A stretch of DNA of 64,000 nt from Platynereis dumerilii (lineage: Eukaryota > Annelida > Polychaeta > Phyllodocida > Nereididae): positions 1 to 64,000 of the forward strand of contig JAPTHN010000184.1 in NCBI GenBank assembly GCA_026936325.1, given 5' to 3'. The notes below the pieces were generated by a model. It was not told where the DNA came from and made no database searches. It saw only the letters and a program-made list of their open reading frames with translations. Both the position numbers and the translations under genes were made by a program. Below, piece after piece: positions 59,045 through 64,000 of the stretch (position 1 is the stretch's first letter; each line of letters opens with the position of its first letter).

Positions 59045-60060
59045 AAATAAAAAAAAAGAAACAAGAAAAGCAGTAAAAGAATGATGCATGAATTAAAGGT
59101 CAATACAGGAAGGAAGAAAGGAAGGAAAGAGCTAAGAAGATTAAAAGGAAAAAGAACGATGAGAGGCAGGAAGGAAGAAAAGATGAAACTTGTGAAAACG
59201 TATCGAAGGGCAAGGAACATGAAAGAATGTGACAAACGCGAAGGTAGCAAAGACGGGAAGAAGGACAAAATTAAGGCGCATGCAAGAAGAAGAACAGGAT
59301 GGATGGCGATGAAGTAAATAATGCAAAAGAAACAAATGCCAAAGCAAGGAAGGGAGAAAGAAAGAAATGAATGAAGGAAAAGGTGAAGAAGAAAAAGAAG
59401 GAAAATGAAAGACAAACACAGAAGGAAGAATATGTCAATGAGGAAAAAGTAAGCTCAATGAAAAAAGGGAGGATGGAAAGAAGGAAGAAAAGAAGGAAGG
59501 ATGATTGGGGCTTTACGTCCTGTAGGTCGATTAGGACAGGAGGAGGCAATGAGGATGATTGGAACAGCCGTCAAACACAGACCAAGGTGACCCGGCAAGA
59601 GCTGGATTCGAACCCTGGACCCAGCTATTGAAAGGCTACCACACTAGTACTAGATCACCCCCCCCCATCCCCCAAAGGAAAGAAGAAAGAAAGAAAGGAA
59701 GGAATAAAAGAATTTGTGGAAAAAAAGAAGGATGGAAAGAAGGAAGGAAACAAAGATGGAGGGAGGCAGAGGAAAGGGCAGAAGCAATGAACAAATGAAC
59801 AAAAATGTAATGATAGAAGGAAGGTCAGAGGAAAGAAAGTTGAATTGCTAGAAGGAAAAACTAAACGCAACTAAACATGAAAAGAAAGAATAGATGAAAC
59901 AAAGGAATAAAGTACTGGCTCAACAAAGGAAGAATCATTCAAGAATGGAAAGAAAGAAGGAAGAAAAGAAGGAATAAATGAAAGAAGGAAGGAAGGAAGG
60001 AAAGAAGAAAGCAAGGAATAAGTGAAGAAAGCAAGAGAATAGGAAAGGAAAGAGGCTTGA
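59045..60060. repeat. Purine-rich (GAAGGA)-type strand-asymmetric DNA
   Basis: Almost 1 kb where the plus strand is overwhelmingly A and G (GAAGGAAGAAAGG-like), interrupted by the SINE at 59505-59660. Open frames here (Lys/Arg-rich on plus, Phe/Ser/Leu-rich on minus) are composition artefacts. Confidence 0.85.
59505..59660 (-). mobile_element. tRNA-derived SINE, family 2, copy 2
   Basis: Collinear with 21990-22195. On the minus strand it contains GGGTTCGAATCCAGCTCTTG, a good Pol III B box. Confidence 0.7.
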
Positions 60061-60094
60061 TAAAGAAGATGTGAGAAGACTGGGAGTCAGACAA

Positions 60095-60175
60095 AATTGA
60101 ATTCCAACAGTGGGGTTTGAACCCAAAACCTCAAAGCTTGCTGTTGCACAAGCAAGTTCTTTAAACAATTGACCA
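60095..60175 (-). mobile_element. tRNA-like SINE head
   Basis: The minus strand reads 'gaggttttgggttcaaaccc', a B-box-like sequence, with 'tggtcaattgtttaaagaac' upstream as a possible A-box region. No matching body was recognised. Confidence 0.4.
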
Positions 60176-60576
60176 CAGGAAACATAGATACTCTTACAGG
60201 GCCTCAATAAGATTAATTTTGTTCGTACAGATATTGATGTATATGCCAAAATTGAAGTCTCGTGTAAGGGCAAAATACATTTTAATATAACAGCTGACGT
60301 TGTCCAAGGGAGTTACCGATAATGAATTAAAGTGAACACCCAGCCATTAAATTTTTCGCTCCACTTAGCCGGGCAATTTCTTCAGTCCACAAAAGGAGTG
60401 CTTAGAGCGCAAAAATTGCTGAAAAGAAACTGGGGTGTTCACAAAATTTCTGCAAATAATATTTATGTTTTGTATTTTTTGGTTCAGTCTGAGTCACAGA
60501 TTATGGACATCACGGTTTTCTTGATTCGCTTGGTTGACTGTGAAAGGATCTGTTGATGTCTTGAGTGCGTCGTGCA

Positions 60577-60640
60577 TGACTCGCTTCAAAGCGAGTCACG
60601 ATGTGCTAACACGACACAAATAAGACATTGGGTATATAAG
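60577..60640 (+). promoter_or_regulatory. TATA box and upstream inverted site of the reelin-domain gene
   Basis: TATATAAG at 60633-60640 lies about 125 bases before the start codon, allowing transcription to start near 60665. A palindrome TGACTCGC...GCGAGTCA (60577-60584 and 60591-60598, six-base spacer), containing AP-1-like TGACTC halves, sits about 40 bases upstream of it. A TATA-driven promoter suits a regulated secreted protein; this is inference. Confidence 0.65.
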
Positions 60641-60764
60641 GAGAGGGAGGAGGACAGGGGTATCACAAGACATCCTGAACTCCATGTGAAGAGATAGCTC
60701 CAGCAGAATAACTTCAGTGTTCGAGTGCAGTGTCATTCAATATTGTCTTCATTCTGCTACCAAG

Positions 60765-61977
60765 ATGGCTTCCGTTACTTCTGCACTAACCCTGCAGATG
60801 GCAGCTGCAGTACTGCTCCTCAGCCCTCTGGTGGTGCATGCATTTCCTACCGGATCACCAAGAAGTTCTTGCGATAATACTGTCCCAGGTCATTCCGGCG
60901 GAAGAGCGCAATTTTTGGGCTACACACTGACCGTCAGCCCTTTGACAATACAACCCGGGGAGGTTGTCGATCGTAAGTAGATTTTTATATTAATTAATTT
61001 TTCTCTTTTTCCTTCATTTGTCCATCATGATATTCATATAAATCTACGTTGCCTTCATTTTCTTTATCACAATATATCCTCCACCTTTTCATAAGATGTA
61101 TTCATCAATCAATTCATTTTTCATTGCGATTATAATCTGGACGGCGGGGGGGGGGGGGTAGGCTCTGCATCTGTCACAGGAACGCCTCCTCCCCCCCCCC
61201 CAGTTCTCCACTGAAGTTAAAAGGGGGGACTTACCTTTAATTATTGAGGCTCTGGATGGGGGGATATGGGGGACAGGGAACTCAAAAGTAAAATGGCCGA
61301 GGGACAGAGGGACATAAAACTCCATTTAGCGCTGAGGAACAGGGAACTCAAAAGTACCATTAGTAAAATTGCAAAGGGACAGGGAACTCAAAAGTACCAT
61401 CAGTAAAATTGCAAAGGGACAGGGAATTCTAAAGTACCATTAGTAAAATTGCAAAGGGACAGGGAACTCAAAAGTACCATTAGTAAAATTGCAAAGGGAC
61501 AGGTAACTCAAAAGTACCATTAGTAAAATTGCAAAGGGACAGGGAACTCAAAAGTACCATTAGTAAAATTGCAAAGGGACAGGGAAGGGAACTCAAAAGT
61601 AAAATGGCCTCCTGGGGACAGGGGGACACAAAACCCCATCCAGAGCCTCATTAAAATGTATCTGTTTGCAATGTGTATACCAATATAATGACATTAACAT
61701 TTAGTATGTACATGTAACTTTATTTTTCAGTAACACTCCGAGGAAGTCCTACCAATAATTTCCAGGGTCTCCAGCTGCAGGCAATTACCCAGGTTCAGGG
61801 CCAGGCTGGCACGTATCGAGGAAGCTTCATAGGGTATGACAATGCCCTGTTTGGTTACCGCTCATGTCAAAATAACAACGAGAGAGACACCATCACCCAA
61901 AGAAATCAGGTCGACAAAACTGTCATGACATTCCAATGGCGAGCACCCGCTGACTTCACTGGAAGTGTTATCATCAC
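60765..61977 (+). CDS. Secreted reelin-domain (Reeler) protein, first two exons
   Basis: Exon 1, 60765-60972, and exon 2, 61731-61977, join in phase and give 151 residues; the protein continues beyond the window. The ATG is chosen because it begins a clear signal peptide (a hydrophobic run 'MAAAVLLLSPLVVHAF') cleaved near residue 27, so the product is exported. After it comes a Reeler domain: 'SPRSSCDNTVPGHSG', 'TLTVSPLTIQPGEVVDLTLR', 'NNFQGLQLQAITQ', 'YRSCQNNNERDTITQ' and 'VMTFQWRAPADFTGSVIIT', with the cysteines and the W-x-A-P step expected in the fold. Reeler domains occur in reelin, ferric-chelate-reductase-like FRRS1 proteins, spondins and small insect immune proteins (Hdd11 type). Which of these cannot be decided without the later exons. 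Intron 1 contains a TIR element with a 40-bp minisatellite. Confidence 0.88.
61246..61649. mobile_element. TIR element in intron 1 of the reelin-domain gene
   Basis: GAGGCTCTGGATGGGG at the left and CCCCATCCAGAGCCTC at the right are exact inverted ends, flanked by ATT (61243-61245 and 61650-61652). A 3-bp duplication would suit a PIF/Harbinger-type element. Inside are about six and a half copies of a 40-bp unit (GGGACAGGGAACTCAAAAGT then ACCATTAGTAAAATTGCAAA). Confidence 0.82.
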
Positions 61978-61984
61978 GTAAGTG

Positions 61985-63030
61985 AAATCCTATTTTGAGA
62001 TAAGATAAGAATCATAAGATAAGATAAGAAAAAATAATGAATGAACAGAATAGGATCAGATAAAATAACATAAAATAACATAAAAAATAACATAAGTAAT
62101 GACATGATAAAGAGAAGAAGAAAGCGAATGAGATAACATAATAATAATAATAATATAGATAAGATAAGATAAGATGAGATAAGATGAATATGATGAGTAA
62201 AGATAAGCATAATATCATTAGATTAGATAAGATAAGATGATAAGAAATAAGATAAATAGAGACAAAATAAGATGACATAAGATAAGAATAAGATACAATA
62301 TGGTTATGATAATACTTTAAGATAAAAATTTATTTATTGATTTATTGTTGGGCAAAATATGTCCACCCGACATCTGCCCCCAGATGTAACTGTTATTTTT
62401 ATTGTTTCAATACATACATGTATCCTGTTTGCATCTGGAATAAAATTGAATTGAATTGAATTGAATTGAATTAAAATAAGGTAAGATAAGATAAGATGAT
62501 ATAAGGCAAGATAAGATAAGATGATATATCAAAAGACAGATACGATAACATCAAAAAAAAAAAACAGGATAAGAGAAGAGAAGAACAGATAAGAATAATA
62601 CTTTAATTGAATAAGATCAGACAAGAATAAGATAAGTTAAGATTAAATAAGATGACAATGGGATAAGGAAAGATAAGAACAGATAAGAATATTACCATGG
62701 GATAAGATAAGATAAGGAGAAATAAGATAAAATAAGACAAGAATAAGATTAAATGATATTGACAATAATAAGATAAGGTACGTCGAATAATACTTTAAGA
62801 TAAGATAAGAACAAATAAGATAAGCAAGATAACACAAGGTAAGATAAAATGCAGTAACATAAGAAAAGATGACATAAGATGGTAAGATGACAATAAATAG
62901 GATAAGATAAAAAGAAGAAAAGATAAAAATAAGATAGGGTAAGATAAAACAGGATAACTTTGGAGGAGTAAGACAAGATTAAAATTATAATAGCTGATTC
63001 GATTAGATTGACTAGATTAGATATGATCAA
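61985..63030. repeat. Degenerate (AAGATAAGAT)n tract with a LINE tail inside
   Basis: About 1 kb dominated by 'aagataagat' and variants, within intron 2 of the reelin-domain gene. At 62320-62475 it is interrupted by a retroposon-like end: 'ctgtttgcatctggaataaa' followed by (ATTGA)n, typical of CR1/L2-like LINE 3' ends. Confidence 0.8.
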
Positions 63031-63269
63031 ATAACCCAAGATAAGGAATAGTGACTTTCATATGAATATTATTGCAAGAGTCATATTTGATTGATATACA
63101 GTGATCGATTCGGAATAATCTTTTTTCCATAAAAAAGTTCATTGTTGGAAATTTATTTTTATCATAAAATAACTAGTGGATAATGTAGTTTACTTTAATA
63201 TGTATATTGCAATATATAATAGTTAAAGGTACCTTTGCAAGATATAAATACTGTTTGGTTTGAGTTTTG

Positions 63270-63345
63270 TGAGGACAAGCTCAGTTGGCAAAACCCTGGG
63301 CTGCAAGTCATTGGGTCCTGGGTTCGCTTCCCGCTCGCCGGGTCA
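63270..63345 (+). mobile_element. tRNA-like SINE head
   Basis: 'agctcagttggcaaaaccct' (A box) and GGTTCGCTTCC (B box) are spaced as in a tRNA, with 'ctgca' at the anticodon position. The acceptor ends do not pair and other sequence follows directly, so it is a SINE or tRNA relic and not a working tRNA gene. Confidence 0.55.
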
Positions 63346-63349
63346 TCTG

Positions 63350-64000
63350 TATGTTAGCCCTGGACCCCTGTGGGACAGGGGTCATGAATCGTCGCATTGA
63401 AAAATCATGAGATTTTACAGAAAGGGTCTGGGAGAATTTAGATTGCTCTGTTAGTTTTAAAGTCATGGCAAAACCAAAAACAATATTTGAAAGTAGACAA
63501 TATTTCCTACAGACGGCACTTATTTCTATATTTCTACATGTTGAAATAAATGAACACTCACCCTGTGAAGTTAAAGAAATGATTTTTTTCTTTAAACATT
63601 GAAGAAATGGCGTCTCCTCATTGGGTGAGAGAGAGTGATGTCACAACAAACGTTTATGATGTCATAGGTATTTTTGGTGACGTCACAATGGTGACATCAA
63701 ACATAAAAGTGAGGCTGATAGCTGTTTCTCACAAATTTTTGGCAATTCTTTCTTTTAAAATCAATTTTTACAGTACAAACTTTTGTGGAAATGCTTTCAA
63801 AAGTGGTGCCATCAGCAGTAAAATATGTAGGCTACCCAAATCCAAAATTTCATTATATTTGGAGAAAAACTGTTTAATATAGACCAATTCTCCTGATGCC
63901 ATGTCCAAATCTCAGAATTTTGAAGGGGACGACCCATGACCCATGCTACGCATGTGGTCCCAGGGCTACCTGTATGTGGCTCAGTGCATGGTAGGATTCG
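63350..64000. other. Intron DNA, nothing recognised
   Basis: Within intron 2 of the reelin-domain gene. Repeated 'gatgtcaca/gtgacgtcac' phrases at 63635-63700 recall the motif-rich elements elsewhere, but no paired ends were found in the visible part. No exon continuing the Reeler frame was found. Confidence 0.5.

Noticed and set aside
58957-59870. Phe/Leu/Ser-rich minus-strand and Lys/Arg-rich plus-strand frames, membrane-protein-like
   Set aside because: Composition effect of the purine-rich tract; the apparent membrane segments are poly-pyrimidine codons.
61974-63039. Leu/Ile/Tyr/Ser-rich minus-strand frames
   Set aside because: Produced by the (AAGATAAGAT)n tract within an intron.
63270-63345. 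tRNA-Cys gene
   Set aside because: A box, B box and a GCA at the right place, but the acceptor ends do not pair and the D and T arms are irregular; taken as a SINE or relic.
63607-63882. 91-codon plus-strand frame as a further exon of the reelin-domain gene
   Set aside because: Contains no Reeler-like sequence and is contained in AT-rich intron DNA with no acceptor of matching phase.

Overview
The window is animal nuclear DNA: genes are split by GT-AG introns, the background is AT-rich, and most of the sequence is mobile or repetitive. Four host genes can be read. The proteins (a front-end fatty-acid desaturase, an SLC43-type transporter, a LamG-domain protein and a secreted reelin-domain protein), the small tRNA-derived SINEs and the dense miniature inverted-repeat elements fit a marine invertebrate, perhaps an echinoderm or another invertebrate deuterostome or lophotrochozoan. 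The species is an inference. No bacterial operon, CRISPR array or true tRNA/rRNA gene was seen. || Layout: 1-2190 is a LINE scrap and a large GC-rich minisatellite with a 23-bp unit. 3741-7410 (+) carries the last four exons of the desaturase, whose introns are filled by inverted-repeat elements, a SINE and a LINE tail. 7440-13600 is intergenic, with several inverted-repeat elements. 13658-32226 (-) is a complete nine-exon SLC43-type transporter; about 1.66 kb of coding sequence is spread over 18.6 kb because mobile elements fill nearly every intron, including a 5.7-kb foldback element in intron 1. 32.3-38.9 kb holds nested elements, a 1.6-kb degenerate array and unrecognised coding-like relics. 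39078-48563 is a Ty3/gypsy-type LTR retrotransposon with target-site duplication GAAG. 49378-52059 (-) has two exons of a LamG-domain gene with an in-frame stop inside the domain. 53075-56983 is a second large foldback element. 57-60 kb has SINEs and purine-rich DNA. 60633-61977 (+) is the promoter and first two exons of a secreted reelin-domain protein whose later exons lie beyond the window. || The strongest unexplained pattern is architectural. About ten sequence-unrelated inverted-repeat elements in this one window sit at a TA dinucleotide, and most carry a private 7-16 bp motif that occurs in the terminal repeat and is repeated through the interior. Two of the set are kilobase-scale foldbacks whose arms contain tandem units. 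The host genes show no sign of forming a shared pathway: the desaturase and transporter are convergent neighbours, and the LamG and reelin-domain genes are separate extracellular-type proteins.
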